This document shows positions 34,649-43,949 of a stretch of DNA of 53,299 bases, in pieces. Numbering within the stretch: the stretch's first letter is position 1; every line of letters starts with the position of its first letter. The translations under genes were made by a program, and so were the position numbers. Where the stretch lies: positions 1-53,299 of the forward strand of contig CAZLEF010000046.1 of assembly GCA_964558465.1 (NCBI GenBank), written 5' to 3'. Under the pieces are notes generated by a model that searched no databases, was not told the origin of the DNA, and saw only the letters and a list, made by a program, of their open reading frames with translations. Source of the stretch: JACJYC01 sp964558465. Lineage in GTDB: Bacteria; Bacteroidota; Bacteroidia; Chitinophagales; Saprospiraceae.

Positions 34649-35929
34649 ATGAAAAACTTTGCTTTTCTCTCCTGTTTTTTACTTTTCTGCCTGAATCCGG
34701 GATCTTCCCAGGATTGTTCAACCCTTTACACGGATCTGAAATACAGCCACCGCGCAGAACGCAATGTGGTCTACGGCGTAGCCCCGCGCTTCAACGGCGT
34801 CCAGGATACCCTGAAGCTCGACATTTTCAAACCGGTTGGAGACGATAATACATCGCGCCCCCTCATCATCTGGATACACGGGGGAGGATTCTTTGGCGGC
34901 GCAAGAACGGAATTTGACACCCTGGGCATTTTATACGCTAAAAGGGGGTACGTGGCAGTTTCCATCTCCTATCGCCTGGGGTTTTACAATCCTTTTATCC
35001 TGAGTTACCCTTATACCTATGATACCCCTGAAGTGCTCCGGGCCGGTTACAGAGCCATGCAGGATGCCAAGGCAGCCATTCGTTTCATGAAAGCCCGAAA
35101 CCAGGAGGATTCTACGGATATCCATAAAGTTTTCATCGGCGGCGGCAGCGCCGGGGGCATTACAGCGCTGCATGCGGCCTTTGCAGACCGGCCGGAAGAA
35201 AAACCGGAAGGATGCGACAGCATCGCTCCCGTTCAAATTCTTTTTTCCCAGTTTCCAAGGCCGGACCTGGGGCCCGTTTCAGGCGAACTGAACCAAAATG
35301 GTTTTGATGATGAAGTGCAGGGAGTGGTCAGCATTTTTGGCGCCTTGTTCGACACGGCCTATATTGAAAGTGCAGATGATGTGCCGTTGTTTCTGTACCA
35401 TCAGGACCTGGACCCTGTGGTAGGTTGTGAACATGTACCGGGATTGTGGAACCTTCCGCTCAATTTTTCAGCCAATTACCCCAAACTTTTTGGCTCCTGC
35501 GTCATTGAGGACAGGGTTCAAAACCTCGGTTATTCCGATCGCAATTATCAAAGCATTTTTTTCCCGGGCAACGAGCACAACATTCATGATTTTGAACTTG
35601 TCGACCAGGCAGTGGCCGGGTTTCTTTCCGGGCTCATTTGTGTGGAGACGACCGAAACGGATGAACCACTTCCGGCATTAGAAGCCATCCGGGCGTTTCC
35701 CAATCCATTTACAACCCAACTGAATGTATTGCAGCGCCCCGGCGCCGAACCGGCTGCTTCATTTCAGTTAATGGATCTGAACGGCAGAACATTGATTAAT
35801 TTGCAGGCAAACCAGCATGCGGAGTTGAACACCATTTACGTTGAAAGCCTTCCGCCGGGTTGTTATATGTTAAGGGTAATCACCGCAAACAGGATCTTCG
35901 GGATCAAAGTCATTAAACAAGGAGAATAA
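34649..35929 (+). CDS. Secreted carboxylesterase-like alpha/beta hydrolase with T9SS domain
   Basis: The ATG at 34649 opens a signal peptide (KNFAFLSCFLLFCLNPGSSQ) and a 426-residue protein. The hydrolase part has the oxyanion-hole motif HGGGF (77-81) and the nucleophile elbow GGGSAGG with Ser167. An Asp in YHQDLDPVVG and a His in NEHNIHDF are the likely remaining triad members. The arrangement resembles type-B carboxylesterases and BD-FAE-type esterases that remove acyl groups from polysaccharides. The last 80 residues (AFPNPFTTQLNV ... GIKVIKQGE) form a T9SS type A sorting domain, so the enzyme is exported to the surface or medium. Confidence 0.92.
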   Translation: MKNFAFLSCFLLFCLNPGSSQDCSTLYTDLKYSHRAERNVVYGVAPRFNGVQDTLKLDIFKPVGDDNTSRPLIIWIHGGGFFGGARTEFDTLGILYAKRGYVAVSISYRLGFYNPFILSYPYTYDTPEVLRAGYRAMQDAKAAIRFMKARNQEDSTDIHKVFIGGGSAGGITALHAAFADRPEEKPEGCDSIAPVQILFSQFPRPDLGPVSGELNQNGFDDEVQGVVSIFGALFDTAYIESADDVPLFLYHQDLDPVVGCEHVPGLWNLPLNFSANYPKLFGSCVIEDRVQNLGYSDRNYQSIFFPGNEHNIHDFELVDQAVAGFLSGLICVETTETDEPLPALEAIRAFPNPFTTQLNVLQRPGAEPAASFQLMDLNGRTLINLQANQHAELNTIYVESLPPGCYMLRVITANRIFGIKVIKQGE

Positions 35930-35952
35930 CCGGAATAAAACGGTTGACGGGT

Positions 35953-37005
35953 TCAATGGAGGTCAAGCACCTTTGGGGCCCAACCTTCGACGCTGGCTTC
36001 TTTCATCTGGGCGGCCGTTTCACGGATCGTTTTTTCAGGCGGGATATAAACCCAATGCAGATCCCGGACGGATTTTTCATTGCTGTATTCGTACGATTTG
36101 CTGGTCATCCTGGCTGTTTGACGGGTTACCGACGGTGTCTGGCCCGTGAACAGGCTGTGCATCCTGGCAAGCGGAGGCGCGATTATCCGCAACAAGGGGC
36201 CAAACCTGAACCTGGGAGGTTTGGCGCCCAACTCTCCTGCAATCTGCTCACTCAACCTGCGAAACGACCAGTTGGCGCTGTTACAAATATACCGCTCGCC
36301 GCTGATAGCGCTTTCGCCAAGAAAAATCATCATCCTGGCGACATCCCTTACATCTACGATCCCCGTCGCTCCGGTAGCGTACCAGGGAAAAGACTTCCAC
36401 GCCAGTTTGAAGATCCTTTGGGTGTTAAAACCATCCCAATAGCCGCTGCCCAGGATCAGGCTTGGGTTCACGATGGCCGTTTCCAGGCCCTCTGCCTGAC
36501 CGCGCCATACTTCCTGCTCGGATAAAAATTTGCTGATGGAATAATCCGAATTCAGCGGGCTGGTCTCCCACTTGCTGGTCTCGCGCACCACCATTTCGCG
36601 TTTACCCCGGCCGATTGCAGCAATAGAACTGGCATGGATCAGTTTTCTGACCCCGGACTCCAGACAGGCGTTCACTACATTACCGGTGCCCTCCTGGTTG
36701 GCGCGAATCATTTTTTTTCTTTCACTTGTCTTGAAGGAAATTTTGGCTGCACAATGGAAAACCCTTCCGACACCTTCAAAGGCTTCCAACAAGTCCTGGA
36801 TATCCAGAATGTCGGCTTCAATCCACCTGATCCTCTTTTTGTCTTCACCCAGGAGGTCAAACCGGCTGTCCGGCCTGCACAAAGCCCTGATGTCGGTGTA
36901 TCCGTAAGCCAGAAGGTAACGCAACAGATAGCTTCCAAGAAAACCGGTGCCCCCGGTGACCAGGATGCTGGTTTCCTGACGAATTGGATGGTTTGGCAAT
37001 AACAT
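35953..37005 (-). CDS. NAD-dependent epimerase/dehydratase (extended SDR)
   Basis: A 350-residue extended short-chain dehydrogenase. The nucleotide-binding motif TGGTGFLGS lies at 17-25. The catalytic set is Ser126/127 (HASSIAAIG), Tyr155 and Lys159 in DYSISK. A GTG one codon upstream is also in frame, but the ATG at 37005 is a better start. Relatives act on sugar nucleotides, dihydroflavonol-like alcohols or sterols; this one most resembles the 3-beta-HSD/DFR-like branch (VNPSLILGSG, then DVRDVARMMI). The substrate is unknown. It is separated from the cytochrome c gene upstream by 35 bp and may form an operon with it. Confidence 0.9.
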   Translation of the reverse strand: MLLPNHPIRQETSILVTGGTGFLGSYLLRYLLAYGYTDIRALCRPDSRFDLLGEDKKRIRWIEADILDIQDLLEAFEGVGRVFHCAAKISFKTSERKKMIRANQEGTGNVVNACLESGVRKLIHASSIAAIGRGKREMVVRETSKWETSPLNSDYSISKFLSEQEVWRGQAEGLETAIVNPSLILGSGYWDGFNTQRIFKLAWKSFPWYATGATGIVDVRDVARMMIFLGESAISGERYICNSANWSFRRLSEQIAGELGAKPPRFRFGPLLRIIAPPLARMHSLFTGQTPSVTRQTARMTSKSYEYSNEKSVRDLHWVYIPPEKTIRETAAQMKEASVEGWAPKVLDLH

Positions 37006-37040
37006 CACCTTTTTTTGAACAGGGCGACCCGGTCCGGGTT

Positions 37041-37388
37041 CTATTCCCCTTCTTTTTTCAGGGTCAGGGTGTACTCTGCTACAGCTTTGATCTTGGCTTC
37101 ATCCAACAGCGCTTTGAAGCCGACCATGGCATTACGGCCATCCGTGATGACCTTTACCCGGTCTTCCACCGGCAAAACCGACAACTGCAAATTGGCTGCA
37201 CCGCTGGCGCCCATATCACCATAAAGACCGTGACAGGCTACACAGTATTGTTTATAGATCTTTTCACCATCAGCTGCCGGAGCGGCTGCATTCGAGGCAG
37301 TTGCATCGCTTTTTGACTGATCCGGACTTTCTGACCCACAGGCAATCACCAGCGCGATCGCCATGAAAGCAACCAAAAATTTTTTCAT
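37041..37388 (-). CDS. Small c-type cytochrome lipoprotein
   Basis: A 115-residue protein with a lipoprotein signal peptide (lipobox VIAC, Cys17), an Ala-rich linker and a single class I cytochrome c domain. Heme attachment is at Cys49-Val-Ala-Cys52-His53, and the likely axial Met is Met88 in RNAMVGF. It would act as a periplasmic electron carrier tethered to a membrane. It diverges from the SPFH gene 179 bp away. Confidence 0.93.
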   Translation of the reverse strand: MKKFLVAFMAIALVIACGSESPDQSKSDATASNAAAPAADGEKIYKQYCVACHGLYGDMGASGAANLQLSVLPVEDRVKVITDGRNAMVGFKALLDEAKIKAVAEYTLTLKKEGE

Positions 37389-37567
37389 ATTTCTCCATTT
37401 TTAGGTTAACGGCTGCAAGATAAACAAAAGGTTAGCGACTAATAATATTTGCTTCATCGCCTTTTATATTATCTGGATCGAAAAAATACATCCTTATCTC
37501 CTGCGAATTGTTAATTTTAAGGATCATATATTGAAAAACGCTTTTAATCAGTAAAAAATCATCAACC

Positions 37568-38410
37568 ATGAGTGATAATGCAAAAAACTACGGCGTACAG
37601 GGCCGCCTTATCCGTTGGGGTATTATGGCTGCAATTATACTGATTGCCGTTCTCATCTTTTCAACCGCCACCTTCCTGACGATTGACGCCGGGAGTCATG
37701 GTGTTTTATTCAAAAAATTTGGCGGCGGTCTGGATAAAGAAAAAATCTATTACCCCGGCTTCCACATGATTGCACCCTGGAACACCATGTACATTTATGA
37801 TGTGCGCTTTCAGGAAGACTTTGAAACCATGGAGGTGCTGTCGAAAAACGGTCTGAATATCAAAGTGGAGCTCTCCTACCGCTTCCGGCCCGACGAAAAG
37901 AAAATTGGTTACCTGCATGAAAACATCGGGACCAATTACAAAGAAAGCATCCTGAAGCCCGAGATCCGTTCCGCTACCCGGGAAGTGATCGGCAAATACC
38001 TCCCCGAGGAACTGTATTCTACCAAACGGGAAGCTATCCAGGTTGAAATTTTTCAAAGAACAGCTGCCGCGCTTGAACCAAAATATATCAAACTAGACGC
38101 CGTTCTGATCCGTCAGGTTGAATTGCCCGAAAAACTGAAAGCAGCGATCGAGCGTAAACTCGAGGAAGAACAACAAGCTTTTCAAATGGAATTCAGCCTT
38201 GACAAAGCGAGGAAGGAAGCTGAAAAAAAGATCATCGAGGCACAGGCAAAAGCAGAAGCTAACCAGATCCTCAATGCAAGTCTGACCGACAATATCCTGA
38301 AAGAAAAAGGCATCGAAGCCACCCTTCAACTGGCCAATTCACCCAATTCGAAAGTGGTAATCGTGGGAAGCAGCGGCGACGGACTGCCGTTGATCCTGGG
38401 GAATAACTAA
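37568..38410 (+). CDS. Prohibitin-like SPFH/Band 7 membrane protein
   Basis: A 280-residue protein with an N-terminal membrane anchor (about 16-38, WGIMAAIILIAVLIFSTATF), an SPFH domain beginning TIDAGSHGVLFKKFGGGLD, and a long charged helix (about 190-255, EEEQQAFQMEFSLDKARKEAEKK). Prohibitin homologues form ring-shaped oligomers that organise membrane microdomains and regulate FtsH-type proteases. The C-terminus ends VVIVGSSGDGLPLILGNN, as in bacterial prohibitin-like proteins. A strong hairpin follows at 38424-38453. Confidence 0.94.
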   Translation: MSDNAKNYGVQGRLIRWGIMAAIILIAVLIFSTATFLTIDAGSHGVLFKKFGGGLDKEKIYYPGFHMIAPWNTMYIYDVRFQEDFETMEVLSKNGLNIKVELSYRFRPDEKKIGYLHENIGTNYKESILKPEIRSATREVIGKYLPEELYSTKREAIQVEIFQRTAAALEPKYIKLDAVLIRQVELPEKLKAAIERKLEEEQQAFQMEFSLDKARKEAEKKIIEAQAKAEANQILNASLTDNILKEKGIEATLQLANSPNSKVVIVGSSGDGLPLILGNN

Positions 38411-38423
38411 GCCGGCAGGCACG

Positions 38424-38453
38424 CCCGGGTTGCTGTCAAAATGGCAACCCGGG
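38424..38453 (+). terminator. Hairpin downstream of the prohibitin-like gene
   Basis: CCCGGGTTGC pairs with GCAACCCGGG across a 10-nt loop, 13 bp after the stop codon. The following TTCTTGG is a weak U tract, so termination efficiency is uncertain. Confidence 0.7.
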
Positions 38454-38524
38454 TTCTTGGCACGAATTTCGTCGGTAAAACAATTCTGGAAACCTTTTCT
38501 GTCACGCCTGCCCAATTAAAATAG

Positions 38525-38785
38525 ATGAGCCGCACCCGGTTTATTGAAATATTTTTACTGCAAATCGTTGTTTATCTGGCCCTTTGGGTGCTTTATGAAT
38601 ACCTGGCCTCCTTGCTGAGCGTGATCATCGGGGTGGTTTGCCTGGCAATTTTATTTTTATCCCTCCTGGTAGAATGGGTGGAGCGATCCAACGTTCCGCG
38701 TTGGTATTACCACCTTATGGTTATTTCCATATTGGCGCCTGCAGTTGCAGCCGGAATTTACAAGCTTATTGCATTTTTTTCATAG
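38525..38785 (+). CDS. Small membrane protein of unknown function
   Basis: An 86-residue protein with three hydrophobic segments: about 9-28 (IFLLQIVVYLALWVLYEYLA), about 29-50 (SLLSVIIGVVCLAILFLSLLV) and about 64-84. A conserved-looking hydrophilic turn, VEWVERSNVPRWYYH, sits between the second and third. I cannot name the family, though short proteins of this type occur across the phylum. The last 20 bp overlap the 3' end of the convergent msrB gene. Confidence 0.7.
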   Translation: MSRTRFIEIFLLQIVVYLALWVLYEYLASLLSVIIGVVCLAILFLSLLVEWVERSNVPRWYYHLMVISILAPAVAAGIYKLIAFFS

Positions 38786-39161
38786 CTTCCCATTTCTCCC
38801 TCGGCATAAAGCGCATGGAAAGGGAGTTGACGCAATGACGGGTATTCTTTTTGGTCAACTTTTCACCGATAAAAACATGGCCGAGATGCCCGCCGCAGTG
38901 GTTGCAAAGGATCTCTGTCCGGCGTCCGTCGGCATCGGTCGAACGTTTGACGGCGCCGGGGATTTCGTCGTCGAAACTCGGCCAGCCGCAACCCGAATCA
39001 AATTTATCTTTGGCATCGTATAAAGGGGCCTCACACCGCCGGCAGAGGTATACTCCGTCCACTTTATGCTCGTAATATTCACCCGAAAAAGGCCTTTCTG
39101 TGCCTTTGTGAACAATGATGCGTTCTTCTTCAGGCGTCAACTGGTTTAATTTGGTTGCCAT
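38766..39161 (-). CDS. msrB: Peptide-methionine (R)-S-oxide reductase
   Basis: A 131-residue MsrB, which reduces methionine-R-sulfoxide in proteins. Zinc is held by Cys40/Cys43 (CRRC) and Cys86/Cys89 (CNHC). The catalytic Cys110 lies in NTRHCVNS, and Cys58 in SGCGWPSF is a candidate resolving cysteine. No signal peptide is present, so it is cytoplasmic. The ATG at 39161 gives the standard length. Confidence 0.97.
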   Translation of the reverse strand: MATKLNQLTPEEERIIVHKGTERPFSGEYYEHKVDGVYLCRRCEAPLYDAKDKFDSGCGWPSFDDEIPGAVKRSTDADGRRTEILCNHCGGHLGHVFIGEKLTKKNTRHCVNSLSMRFMPREKWEAMKKMQ

Positions 39162-39276
39162 TTGATTTTTTCATTTGCATTTTAACGCCTGAAAAGGAAC
39201 ATTGTTCTAAAAGAACAGCCAATCGTTCCCTTTTGAATATTTCCCGTATTTTTACGCTTCTAATTTGAAATTGAAT

Positions 39277-41286
39277 ATGAATTACCGGTTTATCCTTGGC
39301 CTGCTGACGCTGATTTTCAGCGCATCCTCTTGTATCCCTCCCGGCGAAAAAACGAAGTTAAAAGACATTAGATACGATTTCAAGGACCCCCTGTTCCAGA
39401 AAATTCACAATTATCAGGACCGGGCCCTGGCCGACAGTCTTTATCTGTATTTCAGGCATCCCGACCCAACCTACCGCAATCTGGCAGCGCTTGCTTTCGG
39501 ATCTATCCGGGATTCTTCTGCCCTTGACAGTCTGTATGTTTTGCTTTCCGACGACATCGACCAGGTCCGCGCTTCGGCTGCTTTTGCCATCGGGCAGATC
39601 GGCGCCGTTTCTGCTGAAACCCGCCTGATGAATGCTTTTGAACAAACCGATACTGCCGGAACTTTTGCCCGTGCCAACGCGGCTATTCTCGAAGCCGTTG
39701 GTAAATGCGGATCCCCGGAATCACTTACCCTTTTGGCTACTATTTCTACCTACCGGCCGTCCGATACGTTGTTGCTCGAGGGCCAGGCCTGGGGGATTTA
39801 CCGGTACGGCATCCGCAATATCGTCAGCCAGGAAGGAACAAAACGGATGGTGGATCTGGTTTCCAATGCTGTTATGCCGCCCGGCGTACGCCTGATTGCC
39901 GCTAATTATCTCTACCGTGTCAACAACCTCCAACTGAACGATGCAGAGGGGCCGCTTGTGGAAGCCGCGCTCAGGGAAACCGACCCGAATATCCGCATGG
40001 CGCTTTGTGTGGCTTTGGGAAAACTGAAGACCGAACGCGCATTGGGCGCCTTACAACAAATCTACAACCAGGAGCAGGACTACCGCGTGATCTGCAATAT
40101 TTTGAGGGCGATCGGCAATTTTGAATACGCCCGGGCAAAGGAAATCGCCAAACGGGCGCTGAAATCCCCGAATCCGCACGTTGCCCAACGGGCCGCCCAG
40201 TATTTCCTGGAAAAAGGCGTTCCGGAGGAGGCCTCCGAATATTGGTCGTGGGGCCGTACAGATACGATCGTTCTGCCTGCCAAACTGGTTTTGTACGCAG
40301 CCGCCAACCGCCACTTGCCGGTACTTTTTCTGGATCAGCGGAATACGCTAAACCTGGAATTGCGCAATTGGTACAAAACCCTACCCTCTCCATTTGCAAA
40401 AGCAGATGTATTGAAGGCGCTCGCCGAATTTGGCTGGAACCTTAATTTCATACAACGGGAAGGGGCTGTTTCACCCGACGCAGTTGTCCGGACCGCCGGC
40501 ACCGAAGCATTGGCCATGATCAGCGATAATCCCGGATTTACCGCTTTTTTCAAGGGCAGCAGCCGGTCCATACAGCGTCAGTTGGGGGTGTACTTCCTCC
40601 AGGCCATCCGGAAAGGAGACGTGGGGTCCGTTTCTCTTGCCGCCAACGCGCTGCGCAACCCCGCAAGAGGGTATCGCCAAACTTTGGCAGACAGCCTGGG
40701 TGTACTGGAAACCGCATTAAAAAAATTATCGCTTCCAAAAGATATTGAAACGTACAACGACCTTCAGAAAACCATTGATTATCTGAGTGGAAAACCCGAA
40801 AGCCCCGCCAAAAAAATGGACTATACCCACCCCATCCAATGGGAGTTGCTGACTACGCTCAAATCCTCAACCGCGGTTGTCGAAACGGCGAAAGGCGCCA
40901 TTGTGCTGGAATTGATGCCCGAAAATGCCCCTGGTTCCGTTGCCAACTTTGTGGAACTGGCCAAAACCGGATTTTTCAACGACAAGGTTTTCCACCGGGT
41001 TGTGGCCAACTTTGTCATCCAGGGCGGTTGCCCCAGGGGCGACGGTTACGGCAGCCTGGATTATAGCATCCGTTCCGAACTTACCCCTTTGCATTACGAC
41101 CGGGAAGGTTATGTCGGGATGGCCTCAGCCGGCAACCATACGGAAGGAACGCAGTTTTTCATTACCCACTCCCCAACCCCTCACCTCGACGGAAATTACT
41201 CGATTTTTGCCAGGGTCAAAACGGGGCAGGACGTAGTTGACAAGATATTTCCAGGCGACCGGATCATCAAGGTTTCCTTTGAGTGA
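39277..41286 (+). CDS. HEAT-repeat lipoprotein fused to a cyclophilin-type peptidyl-prolyl isomerase
   Basis: The ATG at 39277 gives 669 residues (a TTG 12 bp upstream is weaker). A lipoprotein signal peptide ends at SSC (Cys19). Residues of about 60-480 are helical HEAT-like repeats, for example QVRASAAFAIGQIGAVSAE and NIRMALCVALGKLKTERAL. The last 140 residues are a cyclophilin domain, with the active-site segments VFHRVVANFVIQGG and GTQFFITHS. The ligand-site Trp of eukaryotic cyclophilins is replaced by His (PTPHLDG), as is common in bacteria. It is probably a periplasm-facing foldase that holds clients on the HEAT scaffold. It is followed by gcvT after 42 bp. Confidence 0.92.
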   Translation: MNYRFILGLLTLIFSASSCIPPGEKTKLKDIRYDFKDPLFQKIHNYQDRALADSLYLYFRHPDPTYRNLAALAFGSIRDSSALDSLYVLLSDDIDQVRASAAFAIGQIGAVSAETRLMNAFEQTDTAGTFARANAAILEAVGKCGSPESLTLLATISTYRPSDTLLLEGQAWGIYRYGIRNIVSQEGTKRMVDLVSNAVMPPGVRLIAANYLYRVNNLQLNDAEGPLVEAALRETDPNIRMALCVALGKLKTERALGALQQIYNQEQDYRVICNILRAIGNFEYARAKEIAKRALKSPNPHVAQRAAQYFLEKGVPEEASEYWSWGRTDTIVLPAKLVLYAAANRHLPVLFLDQRNTLNLELRNWYKTLPSPFAKADVLKALAEFGWNLNFIQREGAVSPDAVVRTAGTEALAMISDNPGFTAFFKGSSRSIQRQLGVYFLQAIRKGDVGSVSLAANALRNPARGYRQTLADSLGVLETALKKLSLPKDIETYNDLQKTIDYLSGKPESPAKKMDYTHPIQWELLTTLKSSTAVVETAKGAIVLELMPENAPGSVANFVELAKTGFFNDKVFHRVVANFVIQGGCPRGDGYGSLDYSIRSELTPLHYDREGYVGMASAGNHTEGTQFFITHSPTPHLDGNYSIFARVKTGQDVVDKIFPGDRIIKVSFE

Positions 41287-41328
41287 CCCCGTCGCTGATT
41301 GATCACAATACCTATTTCAGAATTTTAA

Positions 41329-42438
41329 ATGAAAACCACGCCGCTAACCGAAAAACACATTGCCCTGGGTGCAAGAATGGCAGAATTTGCGGGTTATAAT
41401 ATGCCCATTTCCTATGCAGGCATCAAGGAAGAACATTTCAACGTCCGCCGGAATGTCGGCGTATTTGATGTTTGCCATATGGGCGAATTCATCGTCCGGG
41501 GCAAGGAAGCCCTCAACCTGGTGCAATGGGTTACTTCCAATGACGCAGCCCGCCTGAACATCGGAGACGCCCAATATTCCTGCCTCCCAAACGGAAGAGG
41601 AGGTATTGTGGACGACCTGCTGGTTTACCGCCTTCCACAGGATATGTGCGCTGAGGGAGAACAAGCTTTTATGCTGGTTGTGAATGCTGCCAATATTGAA
41701 AAGGACTGGAACTGGATATCCGGCCACAACCGTTTTGACACCCGTTTGATCGACATTTCCGAACAAACCGGCCTTATTGCCGTGCAAGGCCCTAATGCCG
41801 CCGATGCCCTCCAAACCCTGACGGATATCCCCTTGAAAGACCTCTCGTATTATACCTTTTCCAAAGGCCGGTTTGCAGGCCTCGATAATGTATTGGTCTC
41901 CGCTACGGGTTATACAGGCGCCGGCGGTTTTGAGATCTATGCCGCCAATGAACAGATTGGCGCCATCTGGGAAGCCGTTTTTGAGGCCGGTAAAAATTTT
42001 GAAATCCAGCCTACCGGTTTGGGCGCCAGGGATACCCTTCGCCTGGAAATGGGTTATTGCCTGTATGGCAATGATATCGACGACGAGACCTCCCCGTTTG
42101 AGGCCGGCCTCGGCTGGATCACCAAATTACAGAAAGGCGAATTTATCGGACGGGATCTGATGCTGAAAGAAAAAACGGAGGGCATCCGTCGCAAACTGGT
42201 CGGATTCACCGTGGAAGACCGCCGGGCGCCCCGCCACGGTTATGGCATTGAAAATACCGGCGGCCAAAGCATAGGGATCGTCACCTCCGGCGCCCCGTCT
42301 CCTTCCCTGGATATACCCATCGGCATGGGGTATGTCGCAAAAGAATACGCTGCGGAGGGAACCGCTTTACAAATCTCCGCCGGCGGGAAAAAACTGCCTG
42401 CCAAAGTATGTAAAACGCCTTTTTACAAGGGGGAATAA
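41329..42438 (+). CDS. gcvT: Glycine cleavage system aminomethyltransferase (T protein)
   Basis: At 369 residues this is full-length GcvT, which moves the methylene group from the aminomethyl-lipoyl H protein to tetrahydrofolate. Typical segments are EKHIALGARMAEFAGYNMPISYAG, FDVCHMGEFIVRG, LVVNAANIEKDWNWI and the folate-binding loop GLGARDTLRLEMGYCLYGNDID; the tail GYVAKEYAAEGTALQI fits the family. gcvH and gcvP are not in this window. A hairpin follows the stop codon. Confidence 0.97.
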   Translation: MKTTPLTEKHIALGARMAEFAGYNMPISYAGIKEEHFNVRRNVGVFDVCHMGEFIVRGKEALNLVQWVTSNDAARLNIGDAQYSCLPNGRGGIVDDLLVYRLPQDMCAEGEQAFMLVVNAANIEKDWNWISGHNRFDTRLIDISEQTGLIAVQGPNAADALQTLTDIPLKDLSYYTFSKGRFAGLDNVLVSATGYTGAGGFEIYAANEQIGAIWEAVFEAGKNFEIQPTGLGARDTLRLEMGYCLYGNDIDDETSPFEAGLGWITKLQKGEFIGRDLMLKEKTEGIRRKLVGFTVEDRRAPRHGYGIENTGGQSIGIVTSGAPSPSLDIPIGMGYVAKEYAAEGTALQISAGGKKLPAKVCKTPFYKGE

Positions 42439-42445
42439 ACCAAAG

Positions 42446-42476
42446 GAAGCCGTTACCGGTTTTCAGTAACGGCTTC
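42446..42476 (+). terminator. Hairpin terminator-like structure after gcvT
   Basis: GAAGCCGTTAC pairs with GTAACGGCTTC across a 9-nt loop (11-bp perfect stem), 7 bp after the stop codon. There is no U tract. Confidence 0.7.
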
Positions 42477-42637
42477 TCCGAATCACTAAGCCTCCCCAAC
42501 CCAGGCGATCTGACGCCTGAATTGGTTATTCCTTGATGCTGCATAAAATGGAAGTGTTACGAACCTTGCCACCCTTTTTATGAAGATTCGTAACTTACAG
42601 CCGGCCTGGCCTTGATCCGGCCAAATTTGATCATCCC

Positions 42638-43618
42638 ATGATTCCAAAACCGTTGCTCTTTTTTTTCCTCCCTTTGGTTGCCGTTCACTCAGCTTCCGCT
42701 CAATCCTGGCTTTTGCCCGCCGATTCCTTGCATAAAGGCCGTTTTTACACTTCCGTAGCCGGCGGAACGGCCACCTATGCCGCCTTTTCTGTGGGGCTTT
42801 ACAATACCTGGTATAAAGAATATGAGTTGGTGGGTTTCCACACCTTCAACGACGGAAAGGAATGGATGCAAATGGACAAAGCCGGGCATTTACTCACGAC
42901 CTTTACCGAAACCCGCTTGCTCTACAGTGGCGCCCGATGGACCGGCATGCGGCCGAAATCTGCTGCCTGGACGGCATTTGCAGTGGCCAACTTCCTGCAG
43001 GGAACACTGGAAACCATGGACGGGTTCTCGGAAAAATGGGGGTTTTCCTGGTGGGATACCGGCTTTAATGTACTGGGCAGCGGCTTATTCACCGGGCAGC
43101 AATTGATCTGGGAAGAACAGCGGATCTTAATCAAGGCTTCTTCTACCTACCGGCCGGAATATTCCAACAAGCCGTTCAACGCTGAAGATGGGACTGCTCA
43201 AACCTCCGTTTTGGCAAGAGCCGACGAATTGTACGGCTACAGCATTGCGGAATCTTTTCTAAAAGACTACAATGCGTTGACGGTTTGGGCTTCGGTCAAC
43301 ATAAAGTCCTTTGCCGGCCAGGAGAGCAAATGGCCTTCATGGCTCAATATCGCAGCGGGTTACGGCGCCGAAAATTTATTTGGCGGATTCGGCAATGAAT
43401 GGGAAGGGCCAAACGGGGCAGTTTTCAGACTCGATGCCGATATGTACCCTCGTTACCGCCAGTTTTATCTTTCTCCGGATATCGATCTTTCCCGTCTTCC
43501 GGTCCGGAGCAAGCTGGTAAAAGCCCTGCTGGGTGTCGTCAATTTCATAAAAATCCCCGCCCCTGCCCTGGAGGTCAATACACTGGGCAAGGTGAAATTT
43601 CACCCGCTGTTCTGGTGA
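42638..43618 (+). CDS. DUF2279 (YfiM-like) exported protein
   Basis: A 326-residue protein with a signal peptide (IPKPLLFFFLPLVAVHSASAQ). The DUF2279 core is recognisable: YTSVAGGTATYAAFSVGLYNTWY, then WMQMDKAGHLLTTFTETRLLY, and FLQGTLETMDGFSEKWGFSWWDTGFN. Members are predicted outer-membrane or periplasmic proteins related to YfiM lipoproteins, of unknown function. The Asp-Lys-x-Gly-His motif is conserved. It stands alone on this strand before a repeat-rich gap. Confidence 0.88.
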   Translation: MIPKPLLFFFLPLVAVHSASAQSWLLPADSLHKGRFYTSVAGGTATYAAFSVGLYNTWYKEYELVGFHTFNDGKEWMQMDKAGHLLTTFTETRLLYSGARWTGMRPKSAAWTAFAVANFLQGTLETMDGFSEKWGFSWWDTGFNVLGSGLFTGQQLIWEEQRILIKASSTYRPEYSNKPFNAEDGTAQTSVLARADELYGYSIAESFLKDYNALTVWASVNIKSFAGQESKWPSWLNIAAGYGAENLFGGFGNEWEGPNGAVFRLDADMYPRYRQFYLSPDIDLSRLPVRSKLVKALLGVVNFIKIPAPALEVNTLGKVKFHPLFW

Positions 43619-43702
43619 GGGCCATGTTAAAAATAATTTCCTTTTTTTTCGGAAAGTTCGCCAGTCTGCGCCAAAGGCGTCACTTTGTGACAGTCTCCTG
43701 AA

Positions 43703-43720
43703 ACTGAGCGAAGTCGAAGT
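43703..43720 (+). repeat. Interspersed 18-bp element, copy 2
   Basis: ACTGAGCGAAGTCGAAGT matches the copy at 32982-32999 at 14 of 18 positions. Here it is intergenic. Confidence 0.6.
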
Positions 43721-43858
43721 TCATTTTCCAAATAAGCGTTTTCATTTAAATCGGGAAGTTATCTTTTTCACGTCCTTAAAAGTAAACCTCCGGGATTTTT
43801 GCTCTTTAGCGAGTAGTCAAATGAACACTGACAAGTTTTTGGCATTGTAATCATCCGC

Positions 43859-43907
43859 CAACTACCGACTGCCAACTGCAAACTGCCAACTGTTGACTGT
43901 TGACTGA
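43859..43907. repeat. Period-7 repeat, seven degenerate units
   Basis: Seven consecutive 7-bp units (CAACTAC, CGACTGC, CAACTGC, AAACTGC, CAACTGT, TGACTGT, TGACTGA) share ACT at the same phase. It lies just downstream of the M4 peptidase stop codon on the minus strand. Confidence 0.85.
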
Positions 43908-43949
43908 CTACACAGGCGCCCTTTTGAGAAACCCCGGAGGTCTGAATTT

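Larger units (their letters stand above)
43619..43949. other. Repeat-bearing intergenic region
   Basis: This 331-bp gap lies between convergent genes. It holds the second copy of the 18-bp ACTGAGCG element (43703-43720) and a period-7 array (43859-43907). No gene or clear terminator is visible. Confidence 0.6.
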
